From the NCBI GenBank assembly GCA_015501075.1, contig JADNYJ010000700.1, forward strand, positions 1-15,592: a stretch of 15,592 bases of DNA. Direction: 5' to 3'. The position numbers and the translations under genes are program-made. Under the pieces are notes generated by a model. It searched no databases, was not told where the DNA came from, and saw only the letters and a program-made list of their open reading frames with translations. Source of the stretch: Gymnopilus junonius. Taxonomy: Eukaryota > Basidiomycota > Agaricomycetes > Agaricales > Galerinaceae. Positions within the stretch are counted from its first letter, which is position 1. Every line of letters starts with the position of its first letter. Of the stretch, positions 1-7,467 are shown in pieces.

Positions 1-124
1 TGATGATTGGAAAGAAGGTGGGCGGTACGGAGTTGGGGTGGTGTTTGGGTGCGGCAATTGAGCTTGTGGTGGTGGGGAGGTCAAGTGTCGGGATAATGAT
101 GCGGATTTGGATGGCGTTGGACAT
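1..124 (-). CDS. Possible 5' end of a gene running off the left edge
   Basis: On the minus strand an ATG at 122-124 opens a frame that stays open for 41 codons to the window edge. It starts MSNAIQIRIIIPTLD and continues rich in Thr, Pro and Ala. The stretch before the ATG (about 125-175) is rich in pyrimidines on the sense strand, with runs of CCC and TCC, as is common in leaders of expressed basidiomycete genes. I recognise no domain. It is too short to separate from a chance open frame, and the strand bias of the whole first 170 bases could also be low-complexity intergenic DNA. Confidence 0.25.
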   Translation of the reverse strand, partial: MSNAIQIRIIIPTLDLPTTTSSIAAPKHHPNSVPPTFFPII

Positions 125-379
125 GTGGGTTTGGGTTAGGAAGGGAGGATTGGGAATAGGATTGTGTTTGAATTCTTTTCTGTTTTATTTATTCCGAGCA
201 GGTACTAGTACTTGCGGTAATATACACTACTTTTCGATTCCAGCGGATCTGCGGTGGAAGGCGTTGAGTTTGACAGACCTTTCTAAACGACCTTTTTAAA
301 CACTGAAGTACTGACCACTGAAGTGATATGTCGATGTTTTGGTATGACCAGTGGCCATGATTGATCGCAACTCCGGCAC

Positions 380-396
380 TAGGGTTCCGTTAGAAA
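380..396 (+). repeat. Left terminal inverted repeat of the hAT-like MITE
   Basis: TAGGGTTCCGTTAGAAA, preceded directly by the target duplication TCCGGCAC (372-379). Confidence 0.93.
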
Positions 397-1056
397 CGTC
401 TTAGTTACTAACATGTGTTAGAAATTGGTGTTACTAACTGTTAGTAACTGGTTAGAAATGCCCTCGAGGATTTTGGGTGTGTTTAGAAATTGTTAGGAAG
501 TCAGGCACTCGACAGGGCCCATAGGGGCATTTCCAGGTCATCAGAGACTTTTGGGCCGGTCATCCATCACCTTTCACCGCATGCGTCCTCAACCCTAGTT
601 TCTTCTGTCATTCCCGAGGTGTCTATGGGAGGTTCTTGTTACTATGCCTGGCTAATTTATCTCGAATGGACGGCTGCTTCGCCAACTTGGATCCATCGCA
701 TGCCCAATATTTTTTCAAATTTAAGGAGCTTTTCTGATGCAATTTCCAACCCAAGCACAGAAGTCCTCAATAGTACCTGAGAAAATAAGAGGTGCTGTGC
801 GGAATTGGCGAGCAGCCATTCAAAATGTTTTTGTGGACTTCTGGTTTTCAAAAGCACTTATGGGGCTCGCTTCCAGTTGAAATTCGGCCTGTTACCAATT
901 TCTAACAGTGATTTTTCAACTAACAGTTGTTAGAAAATATTACTAACATTTGCTAACAGTTAGTAATGGCCGCTGTTAGTAACAGTTAGTAACACCCTGT
1001 TAGAAATAGACCGGGACCTCATCTGTTAGTAACAGCTGTTAGAAAGTGTCGGCCAA

Positions 1057-1073
1057 TTTCTAACGGAACCCTA
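1057..1073 (-). repeat. Right terminal inverted repeat of the hAT-like MITE
   Basis: Exact reverse complement of the left end, followed directly by TCCGGCAC (1074-1081). Confidence 0.93.
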
Positions 1074-1179
1074 TCCGGCACAACTCACCTCTGCTTTTTC
1101 TGCCGTTATCCGGTTTTTGGAACACTGTTCTCTGTTAGGTTACTGGACATTGTTGGATCACCATATCGTCAAGTACGGG

Positions 1180-1242
1180 GTAAGTAATAGTACACAAATT
1201 TATCTCAGAATACGACCGTTATGCGTTATTGAAGTCTTTCAG
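1180..1242 (+). other. Intron-like element in the 3' flank of A1, plus strand
   Basis: The stretch has consensus fungal intron ends on the plus strand: GTAAGTAA at the 5' side and CTTTCAG at the 3' side, 63 bases apart. It is antisense to and just beyond the stop codon of A1. The matching stretch of copy 2 (5076-5131) keeps both ends and the inner TACACAAATTTATCTCAGAA. It could be an intron of a plus-strand transcript that enters the A 3' end, or simply duplicated 3' UTR sequence that resembles an intron. Confidence 0.4.
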
Positions 1243-1302
1243 GAGTTGGAGAAAAATAGGACTTCTCTCTGTTTACTCCTAAGCGAGTGCTCGTGGCTTG
1301 GT

Positions 1303-2634
1303 CTACATCTCTTCATCCGAATCATCCTCCTCGTCTGACAAAAACTCTGACCCTTCCTCTGACCCTTCTGAATCTTCCTCGCTGTCGCCCTGGGACTGTT
1401 GCGCAACCGGTTGTACAAGCTCATTGCTGCCATCTTCGTCTACCGACATGTTTCCTTCTCCGGGAGTTAAGAGTAATGGGTCAATACTATCTTGACTCGC
1501 GGGATTTCCGCCTTCAGAAGTACTCATGTCCATTGAACCATTCTGCGCCAGTACCGGGTCCATGCCCCCTACAAATGCTTCATATGTGGCAGGAGCCTCA
1601 ATCTGCATGTTGTTTGGAGGTAGTCCTATCTCATCGTCGTCTAATTCTTCCTCATCCTCCTCTTGCTCGCGCTGCAAGCGTTCCTCCTCCTCCTGTCTTC
1701 GCTTCAGCCACTCCCCGACTTTCTTCGCCGCGTCAACTCGAAGTTCGTCCAGCATTTCAATCAGCTTGCGATGTATGAGATACATGCACTGGTTTGATAC
1801 ATTAGTTCCATAGAGTATCAGGCCAGACCATTTTCCTTTCTCCGGTATAGCTTCTTCTACGTCCTCATAGAACGGCTTCTGCTTTTTGACTTGAACGAAA
1901 CGGGTCATTTCACCATCTTCAACTCTTTCTGCAGCCTTTTCACGGTATTCTATCATTTCGTTGTTGTCATCACTTTCCAAACGTTCACCATCCAATAACT
2001 TCCAGCCTTTGAAATGATCAAAGTCGGTAAGCATAAACTCCCACCATTATCCTGAAGAAGTCATGAGGACAAGGCCGCGAGTGTCATACGACTCTTCGTT
2101 GGAAACAAGTATTGCCTGGTTGAAAGCTCCTATCTTGGCTCGTTCTGCCTCCAAGTACAGGTTGTCCTCAAAGTCGGAAGCCGATTTGTAATGACGCGAT
2201 GCAATGGTCTTGCATTCACATAAGATAAACGGCCTCCTCATTATGACTCTGGAACGAAACCATTCCGTGACTGAGGGAAATTTAGTCTGGGGCAAATACA
2301 TCAGTGATTGGCGGTTGGCAAAGCAGGTGCCCATCGCAGTGAAATCAGGAATCAGATCGACCTCTGAACCTTTCTGCGTATCCGTGGAGGTATCTGCTCT
2401 AGTGTTCCCTGGCTTATCCTTGAAGATCCTAAATTGTGGGCAGATGTGTACTTCTGAACCCAGATCATAAATTAGATTTTTGAAAATCGTATTCCATGGG
2501 GCATAGAAAGGGTCTTCCAGTTTCCGAGGATTGGATATGGTACTGTATGCGAAAATAATTTCCGCGGTCAGGCATTCCTCCTGCTTGGGGTTTTCTGCGA
2601 TCCCTGGGAGCTTCCAGTTTGCGTATGATTGCAT
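1303..2634 (-). CDS. PD-(D/E)XK nuclease-like protein A1, with one in-frame stop
   Basis: The ATG at 2632-2634 opens a frame that runs to a stop at 1303, 443 residues if the TAA at 2047-2049 (codon 196) is counted as one residue. Residues 1-195 fit a PD-(D/E)XK nuclease fold. A helical N-terminal part with YAPWN (near 44-48) comes first, then a strand with CPQFRIF (65-71), the acidic DLIPDF (93-98, Asp97), the strand ending ECK (140-142), and a helix leading to FNQAILVSN (171-179). Asp97, Glu140 and Lys142 are the expected D-ExK triad. Residues 200-443 hold the block LILYGTNVSNQCMYLIHR, a charged coiled coil (about 285-335) and a very acidic tail ending SDEEDDSDEEM. Copy 2 reads SGEWWEFM where this gene reads SG-stop-WWEFM, so one G-to-T change explains the stop. 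Everything downstream is open and conserved. A TATA box lies 61 bases upstream. The fold call is from motifs and predicted order only. The role is unknown. Confidence 0.7.
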
Positions 2635-2687
2635 GGTGGTTGAATCCTTTCCTTGTGTCGATGGTCAAGGTTTTCAAAAGCTCGTTG

Positions 2688-2695
2688 CTTTTATA
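2688..2695 (-). promoter_or_regulatory. TATA box of nuclease gene A1
   Basis: On the minus strand the sequence reads CTATAAAAGCAA, with TATAAAAG about 61 bases before the A1 start codon. The paralogue A2 has CTATAAAAGCAG at nearly the same distance, which supports both as core promoters and supports the chosen start codons. Confidence 0.75.
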
Positions 2696-2697
2696 GA

Positions 2698-2730
2698 TTT
2701 CAAGCAAGGGGCAAATTTTCAAGCAAGGGG
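2698..2730. repeat. Direct repeat upstream of the A1 TATA box
   Basis: TTTCAAGCAAGGGG occurs twice, at 2698-2711 and 2717-2730, directly upstream of the A1 core promoter. A related CAAGTAAGGGGC lies upstream of the A2 TATA box (6619-6630). A shared activator-binding element is plausible, though the motif is short. Confidence 0.45.
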
Positions 2731-3011
2731 TTTGAACGTCTTCATTTCAGAAGCGGCGCAGCATCTACACATAAACAATTCAACAAGGAATACAGCGATT
2801 TGAATAAGACGGCCGACAATCCAGTCACTTCGAGGCTCCACAAGCAGAAAGAAGGTCCACCAGATGTTTGAAGGTGCAGCCATCTTCCATTTTGTTTCGT
2901 TCATAATGAAGAGATTATATCGATTGGGTGTGTACGGCGATGGGGCCTTCTTACTGCAAATTGGTCAGGCTAAATTGGAAAATTGAATGGCATGATCACA
3001 AACTTCCTAAC

Positions 3012-3030
3012 ATAAACCTTTAAGGTTTAT
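3012..3030. repeat. Palindrome in the A1-B1 intergenic region
   Basis: ATAAACCTTTAAGGTTTAT has two 9-base arms around one central base. It lies between the divergent A1 and B1 promoters. The rest of 2731-3430 shows no gene or domain that I recognise. The palindrome could bind a dimeric regulator of one or both genes, but no equivalent sequence is seen in copy 2. Confidence 0.35.
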
Positions 3031-3432
3031 CACTTGCGCCGTCGGCATGTTGTCGCCACTTCACCGCAGCTCTCGTTCCACCGGGGAGAGAAGCGTTGAA
3101 CATCCCTATTGGGGCTCCATATTTTTGGAAAGGGTATACTGGTCCATCGGGAAAGCGATCAGTGTATGAGACTGTTCGTATATGGATTTGAGGACTTTCG
3201 CGTTACCTTTTAAGTTAATTCAAATGTCGGGCCACTACCGACACAAGAGGCTCGAGGCTGGTATTCTCCTTATACACATTCTACTTAGTATTTCGGAGAA
3301 TGCTGTAGCTCCACCTGTCACCCACGAACTTGAAAGAATGTAGAACACACGTGGTGGTGTCAGCCGTGGTGAATGTTTGTTCTTGAGCGATTTCTCGTAG
3401 ATTCTGAAAGTGACACTAACACACACCAACTA

Positions 3433-3464
3433 CACGTGACATTGACAAGGCAACACTATAAAAA
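3433..3464 (+). promoter_or_regulatory. Core promoter of small gene B1 (CACGTG plus TATA box)
   Basis: CACGTG at 3433-3438 is followed by TATAAAAA at 3457-3464, 86 bases before the first ATG (3543). The paralogous B2 has the same pair, TACACGTG and then TATAAAAAA. No other ATG occurs between the TATA box and 3543. Confidence 0.7.
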
Positions 3465-3542
3465 CCTGGGTCCTGCTGTATTCAACCAAACAGCTTTCGC
3501 CCTGCTAAGAGGTTCTATCGTGCTTCCCGTCCAGGAAAAATC

Positions 3543-4060
3543 ATGTATGTTTGGTATTCGCTCAAGTTAGCTTTGGATAATTTGTTCTTACCTGCACTGT
3601 ACCTTCCAGGTCCGACTCATTGCAATTGACAGACTCGCAGTCGACTCAATCCAGGACTAAGCCATGGAATGACTCAAACTGGGAACCCAGTTCCGACCTG
3701 CCAGCTTTGTATAGCAGAGACAACCCGTTGCGCTACTTCGGCTGGGCATTCACCCTCACCAGCCGCATGACATTTGCTGATAGGTTTGGCATATCTACTG
3801 AACTCAGTTCACACGACAGAGCGTTCTGGGCATGGCAGCAATTCCTTCAACTGATTCCTCGCGCTGATAGGAAAATAAGCATGGTTCAATTGAACGAGTA
3901 CGTTCCTGGAAGAGGTACCCTTGGAACTTGCATTACTCTTGCGAGTAATCGTAATGAGGAATCACGACGTAGAGCTCTAGATAAGGCCCATATCATGGAA
4001 ATTTGGAAGGCCCTGGAGGTAGAGGAAGAACCACAGTGGTTCATCTCGGAACGGTATTAA
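3543..4060 (+). CDS. Small protein B1 (150 aa) with a start codon split by an intron
   Basis: This family is not recognised. The proposed structure is exon 1 ending AT (3543-3544), intron 3545-3609 (GTATGT ... CTTCCAG, 65 bases), and exon 2 from 3610, so that AT+G forms the start and the protein begins MSDSLQLTDSQ. The ATG at 3543 is the first after the TATA box, and exon 2 has no in-frame Met until about residue 54. Left unspliced, that ATG reads 28 codons and stops out of frame. Blocks shared with B2 are a WxxSxWEP motif (20-27), PLRYFGW (40-46), ADRF (57-60), GTL with CI and LASNRN (103-116), EIWK (131-134) and EPxWF (141-145). No signal peptide or membrane segment is visible, so it is probably intracellular. 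It is transcribed away from nuclease-like A1, and the pair is duplicated as a unit, so a partner role (inhibitor, adaptor or subunit) is possible but only inferred. Confidence 0.72.
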
Positions 4061-5033
4061 GTTTTAACTTCGGTCTGTGTCGGGATAATGTATTGCATCG
4101 GAATAGTTGTTTGCATAACAGCTTTTTTTTTTCCTCAGCGTTCCCTCAAGCTTTTTGCTTTGTTATTGAAATAACTCATCTTGATCGACCTTTTCTTAGC
4201 AGGTTGAGGGGCCGATATAGGGGCATAGAGCATGTCATTATTTGGCAAAGTTTTCTGGAAATGAAGTCAAGATATTTTGCTTCTCTTTTTTATATATCCC
4301 CGCATGTAACGAGGCGATCTCAGAGCTGTCTGCCAAAACAATGCCTTCGGAGTGAAATCACTCCGAAATCATCCTCCGAGGATTGAATTTGGCAGCTCCA
4401 GAGTCACTTGCAGTCCACTGACATGGTATGCAATATTCTTTCATGCTCGTGGACGTAGGCTATTGGTGTCTTAGTGCGTTTTTTTATGACATTTTGAATG
4501 GTCGAACTGTCGGCACCGTTCCATTCCATTCAAATTGCGCCTTCAGTGCGATTCAAATAAAGTCATCCTATCGGGAGGGCAAACCTTGAACTCCTGTATT
4601 AGCATATCAGAAAGACAGAGGGGCCTTCAGAAAGCTCCAGTCCCCCAGGATATTGTTCACCACATTATCCTAATCTTTACCAAGGAGAGATGAAAAAAAA
4701 ACTGAATACACAGGTGCCACCAGTGGAGTTGGCCAATCAGGCCTATCCTGGCCGCTGAGGTCTGGCAAGACTCAGAGGTGCGTTGAGCAGGCGCGCGGTC
4801 TAGCAAGCACGCGATGGCAGGAGCCAAGCAAGGATACGTTCGTCACAGGACCGCGTCTGTCTAGATCTACATATGGACAGGCTACCAATGGCATCTAATC
4901 TAATCAGGGACTCGGCCATCCCGTGCCATAAATTTCACTGCCATCTGAATCGGGCTCTTCTTGTCTGTGAATCGGCTGCCAGTGATGGTACGATATCTTT
5001 TCGCATTGCGTCCCTGATTTGAAGAAACTTTAA
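4061..5033. other. Intergenic spacer between the two units
   Basis: About 970 bases without a convincing gene. It holds a compact set of nested palindromes (4323-4398) and a 9-base inverted repeat, TTTGAATGG at 4493-4501 with its complement at 4526-4534. It has no counterpart downstream of B2, so it lies outside the duplicated unit or was inserted later. Confidence 0.5.
4323..4398. repeat. Nested palindromes able to form a three-way junction
   Basis: The outer arms GAGCTG..GCCAAA (4323-4337, with a 3-base TCT bulge) pair with TTTGGCAGCTC (4388-4398). Inside are a perfect 10-bp hairpin (TTCGGAGTGA at 4346-4355 with its complement at 4358-4367, 2-base loop) and a second palindrome ATCCTCCGAGGAT (4371-4383). 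Nearly all of 76 bases is self-complementary. This may be a short mobile foldback element, the end of a transposon, or a structured RNA. I cannot assign a family. Confidence 0.55.
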
Positions 5034-5075
5034 AGTTACCGGTCATTCTTGGATCGTCATCTCGTCAAGTACATG

Positions 5076-5131
5076 GTAAGTAATGGTACACAAATTTATC
5101 TCAGAACGCTATGGTTATTGAAATCTTTCAG
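5076..5131 (+). other. Intron-like element in the 3' flank of A2, plus strand
   Basis: GTAAGTAA to CTTTCAG, 56 bases, corresponding to 1180-1242 in copy 1. Both splice-like ends survived although the bases around them differ between the copies. Confidence 0.4.
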
Positions 5132-5189
5132 GGATCAGAAAAAAACCTTTGCCTCTAGTTACCTTTGAGCGGGGTGCTTGCAGCTTGGT

Positions 5190-6487
5190 TTACATTTCTT
5201 CATCTGAATCATCCTCCTCTTCTGGTAAAAACTCCGACCCCTCGTCTGAGTCTTCCTCTGGATCTCCCTTGTTGTCGCCATGGGACTGTTGGTCGGCTGG
5301 TTGTTCAATCATATCACCACTATCCTCGTCAATGTCTATGTCTACCAACATGTCTAGCGGGTCATCACTGCCTTTCGCTTCCTCCATCAGAAGTGCTTCA
5401 TGTCCATCGAAGTATCCTGCATTGGTGCAGGTTCCTATGCCCTGTACAAATGCTTTATATGAGAGCAGAGGCTGTGCATTACTAGGCGGCAGTCCCATCC
5501 CATCGTCAACTGATTCTTCCTCTTTCTCTTGTTCGTGCCGCAGTCGCTCCTTTTCCTTTTCATCTCTTTGCTGCAGCCACTTCTTAATTTTCTTCTCTGC
5601 TTCAACTCGGATCTCAGCCCGGATTCTAGCGAGCTCACGGTGTACGAGATACATACATTGGTTTGAGACATCCGTTCCGTAAAGTATCAGTTCGGACCAT
5701 TGACCTCTTTTCGGCACAGCTTGTTCTACATCCTCGAAAAGCTGCTTTTGTCGGGAGACTTTTGTGAAGATGGTCGTTTTTCCACCCTTTACTTTTCGTG
5801 GAGCTTTCGTATGATATTCAACAACCTCAGAATCTCTCTGCTTGGAAAAAGGCTTGTTCTTGTAACGGTCGCAAATCGGCAAACATGAACTCCCACCATT
5901 CTCCCGAACATGCAAAGAGGACAAGGCTGCGAGTTGAATAGGCCGGTTCGTTCGAAATAATTATTGCTTGATTTTCAGCCCCCATCTTGGCTGCTCTCAT
6001 GAAACGCATCAAATGGTGCTCAAAGGCGGCCTGTTCGGAAAAGTGACGGGGTGCGAATGTCTTTATTTCCTGCACTCCAATCGGACACTACAAATTATAT
6101 CGTTGATGGCATGCCGGTCTGCGACAGAGACAAATTCTGTCGGGTGGATGTATTTCAGTGATACTTGATCGGCAAAGAAGGCTGCAATCAAGGCAAAATC
6201 AGGAACCAACTCGGCTTCTACGCCGTGCTGAGTATCCATAGATGTGTCTGTTCCAGAACGATCTTCCTTATTCTTGAATACTTTGAATTGAGGACCAACA
6301 AGAACTTCCGGAACCATATCGTTGGTTAAAGCTAATAAGATCGTTTTCCAGGGCATGTATAAGAAGGCTTCCAGCCTTCGACGATTGGATCTTGTGCTGT
6401 ATGCGAGACGGAATTCTGCGTTGATGCACCCCTTTATCCTAGGTCTTTCGCAATGCCTGGGAGCATCCAATTTACTTGTGATGGCAT
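5190..6487 (-). CDS. PD-(D/E)XK nuclease-like protein A2, frame broken three times
   Basis: This is a paralogue of A1. Comparison with A1 sets the start at the ATG at 6485-6487 (MPSQVNW against MQSYANW). The frame shifts near 6437-6440 (one base missing), 6074-6078 (one missing) and 5873-5875 (one extra in a short A run). The net length then fits 432 residues. The nuclease block keeps MPWKTI, the strand GPQFKVF, the acidic ELVPDF and an ExK motif, EIKT (Glu codon 6067-6069, Lys codon 6061-6063), then ENQAIIISNE. The C-terminal half keeps SGEWWEFM, LILYGTDVSNQCMYLVHR, a charged coiled coil and the tail ending PEEEDDSDEEM. It reads Glu where A1 has its stop. The breaks may be sequencing errors or real decay. 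No stop has arisen by substitution. It is divergent from B2, with TATAAAAG 53 bases upstream. Confidence 0.68.
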
Positions 6488-6532
6488 GTCGTTTGGCTGG
6501 GGTCGACTGTGGAGGAAAGAAAAAGGATGCTG

Positions 6533-6540
6533 CTTTTATA
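6533..6540 (-). promoter_or_regulatory. TATA box of nuclease gene A2
   Basis: The minus strand reads CTATAAAAGCAG, with TATAAAAG 53 bases before the start codon at 6487. This matches the A1 promoter. A related upstream motif (CAAGTAAGGGGC on the plus strand) lies at 6619-6630. Confidence 0.75.
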
Positions 6541-7334
6541 GTTTTCTGGGGATCCAAAGATTGAAGATAGAAATTTCATGAACATCAGAATGCACACGCT
6601 GTAGTGCTCAAGAGCCTCCAAGTAAGGGGCATTAAATGATGTCCAAGTTCCCTATTGTTCTAAGATGCGACAAGGCGCTCTACGGTCCCCACAGACTAAG
6701 CAAAAATTGGAAATTTGCAAGAGCAGCCAGGTCCTCTTGTATCATCTATCAGAAGGCTCCTCTCAATAATGAGTGGTTGTGTGTAAATTATAAGTATTGC
6801 AGTACCGTTTCGGAAAGGTGGTAGGTTCCCAGTCTAATATTAGGTTGATATCCTTATATCTTAAGTAGATGTCGCAAATTCATGTACACCTGTTTGTGAC
6901 CACTCCATTAAAAAGAGATTACATATTGGCTTCCTTCCATTATGATAATTTTTGTGTGGCGTCCATTTTCAACAGGTTCATCTCAAAAGAGCCTTCAGCA
7001 TCCTGGCTTCGGCAAGGTTCTTAGCCTTTTGCGTTAACTAATAGAGTATATCTTGCGATTTGTATCATTTTTGACGCGTACTGATTCTAGAAACCTAAAG
7101 TTCCATTTCATTGAATCACTGCATTCTCCGAGAAACTCTATATTGGTCCACGATGTCATATGGTATTCTGAGGGCAGGAGCATTACTTGTGGTAATGCTT
7201 ACTCTGAAGCAAGTCAGATGCATATAGTGGGACAAGAAGTGCCTTTTTAGAACGCAATCATTTCACAAGGATCCGGCCTCCAAATCCCAGATGTGAAAGT
7301 GCATCGCTGCAATTGAGTGGGCTGAAGCAAGTTA
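6541..7334. other. A2-B2 intergenic region
   Basis: About 0.8 kb between the divergent promoters, with no gene that I can support. It holds one hairpin: AGCATTAC at 7179-7186, a 5-base loop, and its complement at 7192-7199. It has no extended match to the A1-B1 spacer apart from the promoter elements. Confidence 0.4.
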
Positions 7335-7386
7335 CACGTGCACGCCAGGCCTAGAGGCGCGTGATCGGTTTTGACGGTATAAAAAA
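7335..7386 (+). promoter_or_regulatory. Core promoter of small gene B2 (CACGTG plus TATA box)
   Basis: CACGTG at 7335-7340 and TATAAAAAA at 7378-7386, about 90 bases before the first ATG (7468). The element types and order are the same as in B1. Confidence 0.7.
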
Positions 7387-7467
7387 CCCACGTACTTCTC
7401 CAGTGCTCTCAAAACAATCCTAACGCCCAAGTTCAAAAGCAGGTTCAGGTTGCGCACTTTGCGAACC

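Larger units (their letters stand above)
380..1073. mobile_element. hAT-like non-autonomous transposon (MITE), 694 bp, with 8-bp target duplication
   Basis: The element begins TAGGGTTCCGTTAGAAA (380-396) and ends with the exact reverse complement (1057-1073), a perfect 17-bp terminal inverted repeat. The bases directly outside are identical on both sides: TCCGGCAC at 372-379 and at 1074-1081. That is an 8-bp target site duplication with no mismatch. A TAGGG start plus an 8-bp duplication is the signature of the hAT superfamily. The sub-terminal zones are crowded with the short motifs GTTAGTAAC and GTTAGAAA in both orientations (roughly 396-470 and 900-1050), which is typical of hAT transposase-binding regions. 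The open frames inside show no transposase similarity that I can see, so the element needs a transposase supplied from elsewhere. The intact ends and exact duplication suggest a fairly recent insertion. It sits just beyond the 3' end of nuclease copy 1. Confidence 0.93.
1136..4060. repeat. Duplicated two-gene unit, copy 1
   Basis: This unit holds a minus-strand nuclease-like gene (A1), a gap of about 0.9 kb, and a plus-strand small gene (B1). It is in the same order and orientation as copy 2 at 5034-8005. Similarity is visible in the 3' flank of A (GTTACTGGACATT here, GTTACCGGTCATT in copy 2), through the A protein, in the A core promoter and in the B protein. The intergenic middles have largely diverged. 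Paralogous proteins share clear blocks but differ throughout, so the duplication is old. Confidence 0.8.

Noticed and set aside
490..780. Open frame of 96 codons inside the MITE
   Set aside because: No transposase-like or other domain pattern, no promoter, and it lies within a non-autonomous element with defined ends.
1287..1778. Long plus-strand frames opposite A1 (also 5149-5682 opposite A2)
   Set aside because: They are Ser/Pro-rich shadows of the acidic and coiled-coil codons of the A genes. The minus-strand frames are conserved between paralogues.
2035..2049. Hidden intron removing the stop of A1
   Set aside because: No GT..AG pair of realistic intron length removes the TAA while keeping the conserved flanks, and A2 has plain coding sequence there.
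4003..4386. Open frame of 127 codons overlapping the end of B1
   Set aside because: It is out of frame with the conserved B1 protein, has no domain, and ends in the palindrome cluster.
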